Assembly: GCA_035235625.1 (NCBI GenBank)
Contig: CP141144.1
Span: forward strand, 47,180,014 to 47,244,013
DNA: 64,000 nucleotides
Source of the DNA: Saururus chinensis
Lineage: Eukaryota > Streptophyta > Magnoliopsida > Piperales > Saururaceae
Direction of reading: 5' to 3'
Positions 12,901-26,169 of this stretch are shown here, piece by piece. The first letter of the stretch is position 1. Each line of letters starts with the position of its first letter. Position numbers and translations under genes: made by a program. The notes under the pieces were generated by a model that saw only the letters and a program-made list of their open reading frames with translations, did no database searches and was not told where the DNA came from.

Positions 12901-15900
12901 GCTCTCTGCAATACAGGACGATGGCCACCACATCAAGGTGCGACTACCTGTGATTACGTCACTATGGTACTCGGTAACGTAGTGTTGGCTACGTTACTCG
13001 GTAACGTAGTGTTGGCTACACTACTTGGAAACATACTGTTGGCTACGCTACTTGGTAACATACTGTTGGCTACGCAACTTGGTAACATAGTGTTAGCTAC
13101 GTTACTTCAGTACGAAGTCTACGTTTCAAAATAAATCACATTACTAAGTAAAGTAGAATTTGGGTGCACCCCAAAGACTGTTCTTCAGAACACCGCATAT
13201 TAGTATCCCCAATAAATAATTGAAGCCATCAGCATATAATCAACACATACTATTAGGAACTCATTGTGGTATCATGGTTTTTCAATAAATACTGTTATAA
13301 AAGTATTGAATTAAAAAGAAAATTGTTTTAGATATGTTAAAATATGAAGCACACATGAGAAACTGAAGCACCACTGGTCATAAATGTAAACCAGGTAAAA
13401 ATGGTACATGTAAATTTGGAGGATAGCCTCATATTAAATACATTCCTGATCCAATTAAGTCAATCAGAACGCTATTAGTTGAGAATAAACATAAAGCAGT
13501 ACGTGTAATCAATGGACATTGTGTGATGCTTCCATACAAAACACATACTGGTTGCACTGGTGCTTTGTGGTGGAAGAATGAGCATATCAATACTTCTCTT
13601 GCAACCATTATCACATAAAGCCACTTCCAAATAATTGAAAAAGATGTATAATGACAATCATGACATTGACTTCATTTATTTTCTCCTTAAAGCTTCCATC
13701 AAGAGGGCGACAGTTGTAGCAAAAAAAATGAAGGTCATCTGGCATGAAAAGCTTGCCACAATATTCTCACATGGATATTAAATCATCATTGGGATAAAAC
13801 CAGTCAAATGGTGGTACAAATTTAGTTCGCTGGCCCCAGATAGCTAGGTAAGGCATAGATGATGATGCCTTCATTAACTATATCTTGTTTCTGATATTTA
13901 TATTATGCAACAATAGGGATGTCGATATAATAGCATTTTACACCATACATATACAACCTTCCGCATTCAGCATAATAAATTGTCTACTAAAGTTTAAATA
14001 AGATATGGTCGTTGCGATAGCAGCAGGGTTCAATGAGAGTCACTATTGTGGTGTATTGATCATTATAAAAACTAGCAAATTTGAGGTTCAGATATAACAT
14101 GTATTCCCCACACACCATCTACAACAAGAGTAGACTTGAGATTTCAATTCCGGGACCCAAAATATGTGTCCATAACCCACCAAAGTTCACGAAGGATGGA
14201 CTTCCAATTGATACGAGCATAATCATGAGCTAAATCTAGATCCAAGCAATTTACCAATAGTTTCTCTAAAATGCAGCTCATCCTCAATCAGCTACCTTCA
14301 GGAAAAATTAATTTCAAAATCTCCTTCTAAGCAAATACCATATTGGATTGAAGCCTCCCATGGCAATTTTTACAAGAAACGGGAATTTATCTTCTCAAGC
14401 TATCTTTTTCTTTTTGCTATCAATTAAAAGGCTATAAAATCTTCAATTTTGTCAAAATTGCTCTAATAAACATAAGTATGTGCATAATAAAAAAAGTCAA
14501 TACAGTTGAAGCTAATCTCCAAGGAAACTGTGGGAAGATTAATCTCGAAGAAATAACTCAAATGACATCACCGATATGGGAGGAATGTTCCATGTAATTT
14601 TCGAAAACATATCTAACTGTTTGCATCACTCATAGAATATATATTTCTGCCCACTAGGGTCACTCTTAAGAAAAGAGAAATTTATTGTAGTATTTCAGAA
14701 AAAACCCAACCCATGATTGGCTGATATAATATACTTTGCAAAAAGAAGTTGAGGCAAAGCTTATTTTATGTCAAGGGGCAAAATGCGAGCCCAGAAAAAG
14801 ATATTTCTCATCACGCAGGAAATTTCATGAAAAAATGCTGACCAAGAAAATAAAAGTGTTAATGAATAATGACTTTATTATGACTTGTCAACTGCTAGTG
14901 TTGAAAGAAATGTGAACTGCAGACAGATCAAAAGATGTTTCATTTAACTACACAGACTTACTCAACTAGTGATGATAGTTGCATAAAGCCTTGAAAAGGG
15001 CACCACTGTACTCCAAAAGGCTGTAAAAAACAATACCAATCAGGAAAGAAACATAACTATTCCATCAGAGAGTTTATCTCTTAAAAAGCCATAACCAACA
15101 CATAAGAAAAAGAAATAGCATTAGAGGTAACAAACTAATAACATAGAAATAAAGAAAGGCCTTACTCTAACAGAAGTCATGGATAACAACATAACATCAG
15201 TTTTCCATTACGAAGGTACCTTATAGAACAACATAATTCAGTGGTTCGTCCTGCTTCAGTTCTAGTATGCAAGTGTGTTGATCAAAATGTTTGTAAATTT
15301 AATAGACATGTTTTTTGCATATTTACTTTTGTTAAATTAAAAAATCTTGGGCCCATAATCATATTTCCGGTATAGTAAATTTAAGTTCTCTACTGAACTT
15401 TTTTCATCATTGTAACTTATTTAGTAGAAATGAAAAGTATCATGAGAAATAAATTATGTTGATAAATCGCTGCCAGGTGAATACAATAGAATGGTAGTCA
15501 TGACTATGAGACCCCAGTGAGTGAGTAAAGAACTTAGCTAAAGTTCATAGCATATATTTTTCTATACAAGTGGGCAGAAGTGATAGCATATACAATCACA
15601 CTTAAGCAAGTAAAGAATGCTCGTGAAGACCACAGTTTTACTTACTATTATGCAGGCTTTAGAAAAAAGAAAAGAAAAACATCAGGGTATATTCAGAATA
15701 TAACATTGAAGCTCAACTAGGCGACTTTTTAAGTGAAAGTTGATAATCTATCCTTACAGGGAAACCGGTAAACAAAGAGTACACCTTTCATATAGCAGTA
15801 AAAATACATATAGACTGTTCAACATCCCATAAAGGAGTTGTTGCACAATTTTTCCTCAGTATAATTGTGACATAACAACCAAGTCATTATAAAGTATGAC

Positions 15901-17726
15901 AGTGCTCATTTTACTATATCCATCTTCATTATAAATTGTCCACACCAATAGTCATTCCCTGAATCAAAAGTATCTCCAATAAGCACTAATTCATCCCTTA
16001 TCATTATTGATTATCCACCTATAAAATGATTTGAAAGATACATCTAAAGGAGTTAATAACATGCTAAAAGTTGTGGAGGGAAGCATTAGAGTCCAAGGGT
16101 GTCAGGATTAGCACATCTAAGGAGTATATTCAAAATCCAATTTTAATACTAACGTTAGAAAAATTAATTGTTTGTTTAATAGATGAGATGAACTATACAA
16201 GCATGAATTTTTATCTTGGTTATATAAATGATGCAAATGGAGACATTAATGAAAGTTTTGCACATAGAATATGTGTTGGAGACTATGATAAGTGCATTCC
16301 TAATTATTAAAAGGAAAATTCCATATGGCAGCAGTGAAACCTGCAACAATGTCTGGCTCCTAAAGATAAGTCAAGTGACTTAGAGATGAGAATGTTAAAC
16401 ATGGATGCGAGAGCATAGTATTAGAGACCGTAGGAGCTAAGCCATGGCTTGAATTGGTGATAAGTGAAAAACAGCCGGTTGAAATGGTTCAGACATTGAA
16501 AAGGAGAGCATAAACAGTACTAATTACTTTTAAAGCCCTTGGAAAAAACATACGGAACTGACCAAGATGACTTGGAAGGAATTAGTGAGAAAAGGCTTCA
16601 TGATATATGACTTGGATCTAGAAACGGTCTAAGATAGGCCCATACAAGTGGGATACAATGCTAATGATGATAATGGTGATGATCATGATGACCATGACAA
16701 CCCATCTCCACAATCAATTTTGCGCACACAAAAAAAAAATGAACACCATAAAGATGAAGCATCTATTTCTTAAGAAAGGAGAATAGAAGAAATAATGACA
16801 GTCAAACAAATATGACGGCAATTTATGTATATTATTAATAATTGGAAATTACGCATATTAATCAATTTACATAGATTATGACAGTCAGATGCCAAAAATG
16901 ACATAACAATTGTGATGTGTTGAAAATATCAAAAAACTTGACGCTCGGATATTTCCATACAGGAAACTGTCGTCTTCTGACAATCAAAATAATAACTCTA
17001 GATAGGAACCTACCGTATCAGTATAACCGAGATCATAAAACTCTTCATTCACCAGCTCCTCCACATTAAAATCAGAAAAGGAGTGACACTCATTTGCATA
17101 TAGCCATTGGCCTTTTTCAACTGTCCGACAATTGGGGCATTGCATGGCTCCCTTCGCATTAAATGCTGAACCAATACAATCTGAAGACAAAGGAACATCC
17201 CTTAAACAAAAAAACCAATACAGAGAGACTCTAAACTAAATTTCCATGAAAAAGAAGATGTAAATTCCAAGACTGGATCCTCCTAAGAGCACACGAGAAG
17301 GACTAATTACAACGACAATACTTTTCAGAGTGTAGATGATCTTCACAGAAAGCCGTTTGCGTACATAAATTTGCATAACACGTGGGAATATGTGCGGCAA
17401 CAAGACAAGAAACTTTATTCAATGTCCGTAGCCAAACATGGAAAATGATCCGTACGCAAATGTAAATCAAACAACCCCAAAACGGACACAACCAACAACA
17501 CAAACACAATGAAAAGGCCAGCAGATCAAAAGGAATGACAAATTCAATTCCCAATTCGATTTTTTTCCTCAAACGCACCTAGATGGAATTCGTGCCCGCA
17601 TTGCAGGGAGGCGATGGACCGCCGCGCCGGGCGCACGACCGGCTCAAGGCAAATCGAACACGACACGGCCGACGAGCCCCCGTCGTCACCGGCTCCAGCC
17701 GCCTTCCCGTCCTCCTCCGATTCCAT
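9933..17726 (-). CDS. RFI2: RING-H2 E3 ubiquitin ligase, RFI2/IPI1-like (six coding exons)
   Basis: Exons in transcript order: 17726-17579, 17180-17014, 15020-14962, 11079-11054, 10946-10529, 10452-9933. All junctions are GT-AG, phases agree, and the sum is 1338 nt (445 aa plus stop). The start is the ATG at 17726, opening MESEEDGKAAG. The first two exons make a RING-H2 finger, C23-x2-C26, C43, H45, H48, C51, C64-x2-C67, followed by the VEKGQWLYAN block typical of Arabidopsis RFI2 (red/far-red signalling) and rice IPI1. Exon 3 gives the family's VQWCPF segment; exons 3 and 4 join into an EEGE-type stretch; the last two exons encode a long Ser/Pro/His-rich region expected to be disordered. RING proteins of this kind recruit E2 enzymes and ubiquitinate nuclear targets. 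Introns 2 (2.0 kb) and 3 (3.9 kb) are long and repeat-bearing. The family is well supported; orthology to RFI2 itself is inferred from memory of family members. Confidence 0.85.
12969..13103. repeat. 27-bp minisatellite, five units, in intron 3 of the RING gene
   Basis: Five head-to-tail copies of a 27-bp unit of the form acttggtaacatagtgttgg + ctacgtt. The first two copies are nearly identical; later ones differ by a few bases. Confidence 0.9.
16065..16690 (+). mobile_element. LINE 3' fragment, antisense inside intron 2 of the RING gene
   Basis: On the plus strand the sequence encodes remnants of the C-terminal part of a plant non-LTR reverse transcriptase ORF. Visible are LWREALESKGVRIS, the YLGY..DANGDI..SFAHRI block, a decayed 'RDRRS' style segment, and near the end TWKELVRKG and YDLDLETV, the tail motifs of these LINEs. 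Several stops and frame changes are present, the RT catalytic core is missing, and no poly-A tail or target duplication was seen. It is a 5'-truncated, dead LINE scrap of about 600 bp, oriented against the host gene. Confidence 0.8.
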
Positions 17727-18165
17727 CGCATTAAAGACTATAATCAAACCAGCCAATCAAAAACGCCCAAAGATTCGACCTTTGTCACTCCTCCTATCGA
17801 ATTCGGAGACCAGACAACTCAGCGAGAAACGGGGGAAAGGGTGGGCGAGGGAAGAAATGAGGGCAAAACGAGAACTGGGTGTCTCTTAGATTTTTAGTTG
17901 GGATTCCGTTATTGCCAGGAACCAGCTCAGAGGGATGGGCGGGCGCAGGCCAGGAGAGAGGAAGGGACGAGACTCGCGAGCAGAGGAAGTTGGGCGGCCG
18001 TCTGCGCGTTTTACGGTGAAGTTGGGAAGGTGGGCCTTTAACTGTAGAAGGGAAGACGAGGGGGCCTAACGGCTCCGTTAGATGGTTACCGTTACAGGCT
18101 CATGAATGGCCGATGTACCTCTGAGGAGAATTGTCACACAATTCATATGAATAAAATCATGTACA
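17727..18165 (-). promoter_or_regulatory. 5' flank and probable 5' UTR/promoter region of the RING gene
   Basis: Sequence just upstream of the ATG at 17726. It is clearly more GC-rich (about 17880-18090) than its surroundings, as many plant promoters are around the transcription start. No convincing TATA box was found, so the start site cannot be set. Small open frames across it on the plus strand are not supported as genes. Confidence 0.35.
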
Positions 18166-18169
18166 CTAC

Positions 18170-18670
18170 TCTTCTATCCAAACAAAATAAATCATGTACT
18201 CTTGTTGTAAAAAAAATGTTCTCTTCTTATGATTTTTAGCAAAAAAATGTACTCATGTTAGGTACCAAAAACTTAATCATGTGTTCTTGTTGTAAAAAAA
18301 AGACAAGATCATGTTCTTTTCATATAATTTTTAGCTAAAAAGTGTATTCTTGTTAGTTACCAAAAAAACCATGTATTCTTGTTGTAAAAAAAAACAAAAT
18401 CATGTTCTCTTCTTATAATTTAGGGAAAAAATATACTCTCGTTGGTTACCAAAAAAATCATGTACTCTTGTTATTAAAAAAGAGCAAAATCATGTTCTCT
18501 TCTTATAATTTTTAGCTAAAAATGTACTCTTATTAATTACCCAAAAAAATTCATTTACTCTTGTTGATTAAAAAAAGTTCTCTTTATAATTTTTAGAAAA
18601 AAAATGTACTCTTGTTAGTTACCCCCCTGAAAAAATCATGTTCCCTTATGATGATTTTTTGCAAACAAAA
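18170..18670. repeat. Minisatellite-like array, about 100-bp unit, about five copies
   Basis: A repeating pattern of 'atcatgttctcttcttataa', 'tttttagctaaaaatgtact', 'cttgttagttaccaaaaaaa', 'tcatgtactcttgttgtaaa' recurs about every 95-105 bp from 18170 to 18670, with drift between copies. It sits just upstream of the RING gene promoter. Confidence 0.8.
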
Positions 18671-19169
18671 AAGTATACTTCTTTTTCTTGCAATGAACTT
18701 TCTTATTTTAAGACACTTTTGTATAATCAGATTATTTTTCAAGAGTTGTATAATGGAAACATATTACAACTACATAATACCAAACTTGCTAAGATTACGA
18801 TACTCTTTTGAATCCCATTAATGTGTCTTGGGTGCATATGCACCCGATGCTGCTGTCCACACAATCGCAATCATGTGGACAGTATAGTAGGGGACAGAAA
18901 ACCCATCTACCCCCCGCCGGATCCCAAGCACCCGAGTGCAAATGTGCCTGAGTGGTTATGAACTATTCACTACTCTTTTTTGTATTTCTTTTATTTTTAC
19001 TTTTGTTTGTACAATAAGTAGAGCATTCAAATTCCATCCCATCTCCAGAATAGTATTTACCTTTTCTACAACATTTTCACGCAAATGTCTGTCTGGCATC
19101 TCTACTTGTCCAATGTACAACAGAACAAAACTAGCTCCCACTGTACATCCTGTGTCCACTTTGTTGCAA

Positions 19170-19410
19170 AAGAATTTTTTATGTTCCCTACTTATAATGA
19201 GCCTAGGGTAAGCCATGCATGGGAGCCCTTAGTATTTAAGGGCGACAATGTGCAGGCTAATGCACACTAGTTTTAGTGTGAGTTAATTTGTGCTAACATG
19301 TGCATCATCAATATCATGGATGAAGAGCTCTCAAGCATAGCTTACGCTAGGCTTTGTCATCAAGGAGCACAAAAAATGTTTCCCTTTGTAGCTAAGCATC
19401 TTGAACTGTG
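19170..19410. repeat. Third, decayed copy of a sequence shared with the CNL duplication units
   Basis: Aligns by eye with 30060-30260 (unit 1) and with 43985-44082 plus 46702-46850 (unit 2). Shared words are 'taagccatgcatgggagccc', 'ttagtatttaag' and 'cattt/tccctttgtagctaagc'. It may be an older partial duplication or a dispersed repeat. Confidence 0.55.
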
Positions 19411-22400
19411 TTCCACCCAGGCATTGGTAGTGCCAGCCTGTACAAACGGACTTATCCATAATCGAAAATGCTCCCGGGTAGCTTATTGCAAGTGTCCCCA
19501 GCACCTACTCTGTCCTCAGGACTTTGCTGCAGGTATAAAGCAACAGCCTCTTACTCCTCCATAGATCATGGTAAAGCACCTCGTGCTTGTGGAGAGAAGA
19601 GCCACCTGTGCTCGCCGAGATCAAGAGAATATAGAGTTTTCCAATGATACTCTCTACCCAAGCGTACATTGCCTTTTGAGTGGTTTGTGCCCTTCATTAG
19701 GGGCTAACCAGGCTAAAGTGTGTATTGTGCATCTAATTCTAAACCAAATTATCTGATTTCAAACCAGATTATAGTTGTACCCTCTTCTATCTACAAAGCT
19801 CTATTAGGGCACCCACTAGCTAAAGCTCCAGGCACACAAATCAATCTTGAGTTCCTAAACTCATCAAGGACAATTTTTATTTTAAAACATTCCATCACAA
19901 TGTTCATCCTGTCAAAAACCCTAACCTCAACTCTATAAGCCATGTAAGCGTCACTAATAAGGGTTGGTCGCTCATTCCAATGAGATAATTACCTTTTTCT
20001 TCATCCCATTCTAGTAACTCGATCACCATGCTTGTACATATTTTAAAAAGTATTATTGAGAATCATCATTTTGACAAGGAATAATTTTCTACAACTGCCT
20101 TTCAAACATATTTTGCTCATTCATAATTAAATCAATGGTAAAGCTAGATTTTCTCTATCTCACATGATTCAAAGTGCATAATTCATAATCAAATTTAAAG
20201 GATAATCATTAGATAAAACGAATATATGAGGCAATCATAAAATTAGTGTATACCTCATATCTTACTTCAAAGGATAATTATTCGATAAATAGAATATATA
20301 AGCAAATCATAAAACATATAGTTCATAATTCATATCCTACTTCAAAGCATAATCATTCGATAAATTGAATACTTGCAAAAATCATAGATCATACCTTGAA
20401 ACTAACTCTAATGCTTAGCATGCTAGTGTCATACATATATTAAGTTCAAAAGACAGCCAATATAAACATTCATACCTTAAGAAAGAATAAAAACCCTACC
20501 TCACTTTTTGTGAGAGTTCAAAGGCGATGCGTCAAACTCCACACACTTGGAAGTCAATTTTCAAGGCTTTAAAGATCTCTAAACAAAAAAATAATCCTTC
20601 CATGATGTCTGGTATGTTCTATTTAGGTAAAAGTGCCTCTTGAATGTCTCAAATTGGATTTAAAACGGCTTAGAACCAAATAAATGAAGTTTGAGGAGTG
20701 TAGGAGAGAAAAACTTGAGCCTCACACACTATTTATAGTTGTGAAAGGTGGCTCACATGCGTGCCATGAGCTACATAGAGTGTGCATGACACGCGTCCTA
20801 CTAGCTTCAACGCGTTGATGAAATAAATGTTTTTCTTTTATTTATTCAAAAAAATTAAAATCTTTAAATGCACATAACTTCCTCTTTTAAACTTTAATTT
20901 GCGTGTTCTTGGTACCATTGGGCTCGTATTGACGAGCTCTACAAAGCTAGACCCACAAAGGTAGGTTATTCTGTACTTTTTAAGTAGGCCCTACCCATAT
21001 GGCATACTTCTCGATGTCATAACTTTCGACCCCAATATCCAGTTTGAGTGGTTCAATGCCCTTTACGCTTGTTTTTCAAACCTCCATCACATCTTTAAGT
21101 AAACTCATTGAATGAATACATCTAAATAATTTAAAATTACTAAAAGCTCTAATATTAACTTTATTAGAGGCACAAAATTGTACAAAAAATCATAGTTATT
21201 ACATGATCACCTGTGTGGCATAACTACACAAAGGATCCCAGAAGGAAACCCAAAACAAAACAAGGCAAATGGGTGAGTTTAGCTCAGCAAGGGTTTGAAA
21301 ACATGGGACTCACACTAACACCATAAATCATATCTCAAGATGTATAACATAACTTTTATGTGATAGTAGTGTTAAAATCACAAGAGCATGTCAAATCCCT
21401 TACACATAAGATTTGTAAAAATATCTCAATCATGCATCAAATCCATATACAAAACCTGTGTAAATAAACATCATAATCCATACACAAAATCTGTATAAAT
21501 AAGCATCATAATAATCCATAAATCATCAATAGAGTAATCCCGATACTCAAAGATACCTAATACATACTTACCTGATATTCCTAAGCCAAAAATACTAAAA
21601 GCAATTGGCAATCCCATAAATAGGAAATGCCCTTGGTTAGCCATGCACACAGACAAACTAAACTAGAGCTCACTCCAGAAGTCTCATTTAGTATTCTCAT
21701 TGTAGCTTTCTACTCTTCTCAACCCTAGGAGGATGAACCCAACCTTTCAGAATAGAACCCTGCCCTTTGGGCTGAAAATAGATTCATTCAAATCCTAAAT
21801 ACGACTAATCCAAAAACCACGAAATACCATGGCTAATCACAGTTAAACACGGTTTAACAAAATATTTTCATAATATATGCAACATGATTCATACATGAAT
21901 AATGCTAAATGCATGCAAGTATAAGTATACATGCCACTAAAAAACCTATCATACATGAGACATGTTCATGCGTTGATAATAAGGTCATGTAAGCATAAGT
22001 GTGTGTAAACATAAATACTCATGTTCATAAATGATCTATAGCACATGGAGCATGGTTCATACATACATAACATTACATGTGTACAAGCATTCACATCATG
22101 ACATGATAATTATTTACTAGATATACAAGGCATGGGGAAACCCTCAAATTTTGGCTTAAAAATAAGCATCAAAGTCAATTTCCACTTGGGTGATCAATCG
22201 GCCTTAGGGGCAATCATAGGGTCTTAAGGGATGACAAATGATCATTTTAGCAATCAATCAGGCCTTCCAAGTGATCAATCGATCTTTGTAAAACCAAAGA
22301 CAGTTTGTCTAGCGATTGATCGATGCTGAAAGGTGATCAATTGATTGTGCCCAGAAAACACAAAAATGAGATCTTTTTGGCCAAAGCAAGTCCTATCTTC

Positions 22401-22709
22401 CATCAAAACCTTATAAAACTTTAAATAAATTTCATTTAGGCTTTAGACATAATAGATCTATTATAACTCATGCATATTCATGTCAAGACATTATCAAAAT
22501 ATATATTTAAGACACACATCCAACATACTTCAAAACATGATTCCACACACAATCCATTTTATCAAACAAAACCCCTTACCTCAAATCAGTAGATAGTCCA
22601 TTCAATCTTTTCTCAAAATCAAGGAGTCTCTAACCAATAAATTAGGTTACATAATTAACCAAGTAATTGGAGAAATTTTCCAACTATAAGGAGTTGCGCA
22701 TCTGGCCTC
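19411..22709. other. AT-rich spacer, probably old LTR-derived sequence; no gene
   Basis: No gene supported. From about 20.4 to 22.6 kb it reads like the long LTRs of plant gypsy elements, for example gtgagtttagctcagcaag near 21274 and gatcaatcgatc words near 22264-22330. Clear ends or target duplications are missing. Confidence 0.35.
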
Positions 22710-22712
22710 TTA

Positions 22713-23075
22713 GAGCATCTCCAACCATGAATGTCAAATTGATGCGCATGTAATGAAAATTGGCATAGACCTTTGACTATGTGGCAGTTTGACACAAGAT
22801 GAACTCTAACCCTAGATGTCAAATGTATTATTTTAATATTTATTTATTTTACTCCAAATGTATATCAAATAATGTCAATAAAAATGATAGTTATAGTAAA
22901 ATAATAATAATAATAATAAATTAAAATGCATCTTAAATGGAGATGTTATAAATGAAGTTTCTCTTCATGGATGCCATATTTACATGGAATATGGCATCTT
23001 GGGTTAGAGCATTTTGGATGCTATTTTTAACTGTTGTAGACGCCACATGGGATTTGACGGTTGTTGGATATGCTC
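22713..23075. mobile_element. PIF/Harbinger-type MITE
   Basis: Terminal inverted repeats GAGCATCTCCAACC and GAGCATATCCAACAA face each other, flanked on both sides by TTA (22710-22712 and 23076-23078), the 3-bp target duplication of PIF/Harbinger elements. Length 363 bp, no coding capacity. The right half recurs at about 39752-39880, so the MITE was already present when the CNL locus duplicated. Confidence 0.8.
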
Positions 23076-23078
23076 TTA

Positions 23079-23430
23079 GAGCAATGTATGTCTTGCTATA
23101 TATCCCCTCAGATGCATACAAAGCTCATCTATAATATGAGCCGAGTAAATCAAGGTATAATCACATGTGAGTAGCCAAAGGAGCGGGGTTTCAAATACGA
23201 GAGTTAGGGACCTCAACTTCATTAATTTTATCTTGGCCATGCCATCAACACCCCACTTATTAAGCCCCTTCTACTTAGTCAATGAACAGATTAGGTGTGC
23301 AATTGGGGACTCTTGCTTTCCCCAAAAAAACAAAAGTTGAAACTTTGAGATATGTACATGAATAGTTACAGTTTTTTTCTACTTTAGAGATGTGGAATCC
23401 AAAGCCTAAATCAAAAGGAAGCTAATATTT
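23079..23430. repeat. Start of CNL duplication unit 1
   Basis: Matches 39880-40330 in unit 2 (for example ggacctcaacttcattaa and aactttgagatatgt). The duplicated segment as a whole runs about 22970-38620 (unit 1) and 39752-60930 (unit 2), each interrupted by unit-specific insertions. Confidence 0.75.
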
Positions 23431-23691
23431 TGTCATGACCCGCCCTAGGGGTTGGGCCCCGCCTTCATAGTCTATTAGAGTTAGGATTTAATTATTATTA
23501 GTAAGAGTATTTTAGGGATTTCATTAGCATTAGGATTACCAATTGCTTATAAATATGTAAGGGCTATTCCCTATTTGATTAATTAAGAATTTAAAAATCA
23601 GAATCAAGTTACTTATTTTATTTTATCATTTAGTTATTTTCAATTGTCTTTTTATCTTTAATTTACCTTGTGTAGACATCGGTCTACATCA
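23431..23691 (+). repeat. 5' LTR of the TRIM-like element
   Basis: 261 bp, TG...CA. Shorter than its partner mainly through one indel of about 65 bp. Confidence 0.8.
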
Positions 23692-24059
23692 TTGGTATCA
23701 GAGAATTCAGTTTTGGACATCCCTCCCACCCTCTCCCCACAATTTACTCCGTAGATGATTCACTACTCACGGTATTCTCATAGTTAAAGCTTATTGTGGC
23801 TTCCCACCAAGTAGAGAGCAACCGCCATTTCGATGAGGTTATATGTGCCTTAGACTCACTCACACTCACTGTCAACTTGGTCCTTCTACGTTCATCCAAT
23901 CCATCCTCAAATTTCCCACCTCTTCCCCTAGAGTCCATAGAACTGCCACTGGTTGCTTCCGCACTGCCACCATGGGGACTTGCCCACCCAATTCAACATG
24001 AACCTCCTCCGCAATTGATCCAACTACCCCGTCTATGATGACTTCTACCCCTAACTTGT

Positions 24060-24318
24060 CAACCACGACCTCAGCCACATAATCCATAATAAGGCCGAGA
24101 GTTGGTACCGCATCAACGCCCACATGCTGGAGCTCCTCTTCCACCACTGCCTCCTCAACTACCTCTACTCTGCTAATGTCATCTTCCTCCCCTACTATGC
24201 TAGCCTCACTGGCCTCCCTTTCCTATGCGGACTTGATTTCAACTCCAACTCCTCCCACAACTTCAACCTCTTTAACTTCCTCTAGTCCAATCACCCTGCT
24301 GTCTAGGCCCGCCGTGGT
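24060..24318 (+). pseudogene. Captured GT47 (xyloglucan galactosyltransferase MUR3/KATAMARI1-like) fragment, block 1
   Basis: Between the 5' LTR and the nested insertion, the plus strand reads HMLELLFH, then ANVIFLPYYASL, then LDFNSNSSHNF. This is the order and spacing seen in MUR3/KATAMARI1-type exostosin-domain glycosyltransferases (MLELIFHRR, then VFIPYYAALD, then a PDFNSS segment). It is a decayed piece carried as cargo inside the LTR element, with no sign that it is expressed. A second block (28925-29010) lies on the other side of the nested LTR. Confidence 0.75.
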
Positions 24319-26169
24319 TGTAATGTCCTTGATTTTTTTACGATTTTTTGTGATTTTTTTGTGATTTTTCTAGTCATTTTTGACAGGAAAATGTGATGCT
24401 TCGGTGTATTCATATTTAAGTATTTACCCTGTATTTATACCCTAGAGTTGGGTGTGGGCTTAGTAGCAGGCCGCAGGCCTCACCGCACGCTTACGGCGCA
24501 AATTTTGGAGGTACAACACGTAACCTGGAGGTTAACGCGTATTAGGGACGTAAATGGAAAAATTAAAAAGATTATATATAAAATCTGTCGATCGGATTCC
24601 AGGATGTCTAGTAACATTTTTCACGTCCACTGACTTTTGTGAGAACCCGAGTGAGATTCCGGTCACTCTGTTCTCCCTCCTCCATCGTCGGATTTTGCCG
24701 ATTCTTGTCGGGATCCTCTTTGCCTCACCGCCACGAGTCCATAGGTACTAGCTATGACCGCCTCCATGGCCTCTTCGCTCCTCCACGAGGTACCGAACTT
24801 TTCTTCGATTTTTCTCTCCTTCAAATCTCGTTTTTGTGCCGTGGGGGTGCGATTTTGATGTCGTTTGTGGCTGCCATCAACTAAACTTATGTTTGGTTGG
24901 TCGCTAGGAACCCATAAGCGCTGGCTAGAGCCACCACCATGCTTTCTTTGCTTCATTGTAAGCAACCGGTACTTTGGTGGGGTATTTGTTCTTGTTTCAT
25001 CTCACTGTCCGGAGTATTTTTTAAGTCGCCGGAGGTTGCTTGCCGTCACATGCCGCTTCCCTCCACCGGACTTGGTCCCATGCGATCACCTAGACCCCAG
25101 AGGCGCTGGCCAGAGCCACTGCTACCACCCATGGGCTTCCCTATGTGCCAGCTGATCTTTTGGTTGATGTTTTGTCTCTGTGTGTTTTGCCATACTATAG
25201 TTCCATCTCCGTGGGTCATTTTTGGTTGGCTTTTGCTCGGCCCACCACGGCATAGCAAGGGCTAGCCCCATCTAGACTGATTTCATCTCAATGTCCCTTG
25301 TCGACATTGGCCGCCATGCTCCTACCCCTCTGCCCTTGACCATGCGAGATGCACAGCTACCCGCACCAAATGTGTTGGTTGTGGGTAGCGATCAGCAATG
25401 TCGCCGCTTCGATCAGCCACCACCTCCTAGCCACAGCTCAATTGCCCTTTTGTGGGCCTTGGGCCGCCATCGTCCGGTCCATCTCCCCCTAGAGTTGTCC
25501 TTTTTGGCACGTGTACATGTGGCCACGCGTGTGCTTTTGGGTTTAGGAGTCGTATTTGTGCCATCGGTTGGCTTTGCCACCGAATAGAGTTGACACCAAA
25601 GCCGTCCACCACCTCTCCTCTGTCCTCGAGTGTTGCCCCATGCTCTCCGCCAATATGTGGGCCCTTGTTGACATGAAATCATCGTCATTGGGTGCTGTCC
25701 ACAGCCGACTTCGACGTCTTGCAGTCGGCCGAGTAGGTCTTAGCCACCGGCTCACCTTCAGTGACTACACCCTCGACATCTGGTTGCACCGCCACTTATG
25801 TTGGCTTGACCTTTCTCCCGGCCACCCTAGTGTGTCACCGTTGGTCATGGATTTTTCGCATTGACTTCTGACACCCCTTTTGGCCGTGATTGTTTCTGGC
25901 ACTTCCTAAAATCCTCGGAACAACAGTTCTCTCAATTTGGAAATGCTTTTGGTCGCCAACTCTGCCGCCGCCGCCACTGTCGTGTGCTCGCCATCAAACG
26001 TCATGATTACAAGGTAGGGGAGCTTTGAACTTATAATTTCATGATAGCATGCTTTGAATGAATAACAACATGCTAGGACTATATGATTGAATGCTATGGA
26101 TGTTAGATTATGATTCGTTTGCATGATGTAAGAGGATGAATTATGCCATGTTGAAATGTATATGACATG

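Noticed and set aside
24639-25864. GC-richer open frames of about 60-110 codons inside the 4.6-kb LTR
   Set aside because: Frames overlap on both strands, lack any domain, and lie in LTR sequence bounded by a perfect target duplication.
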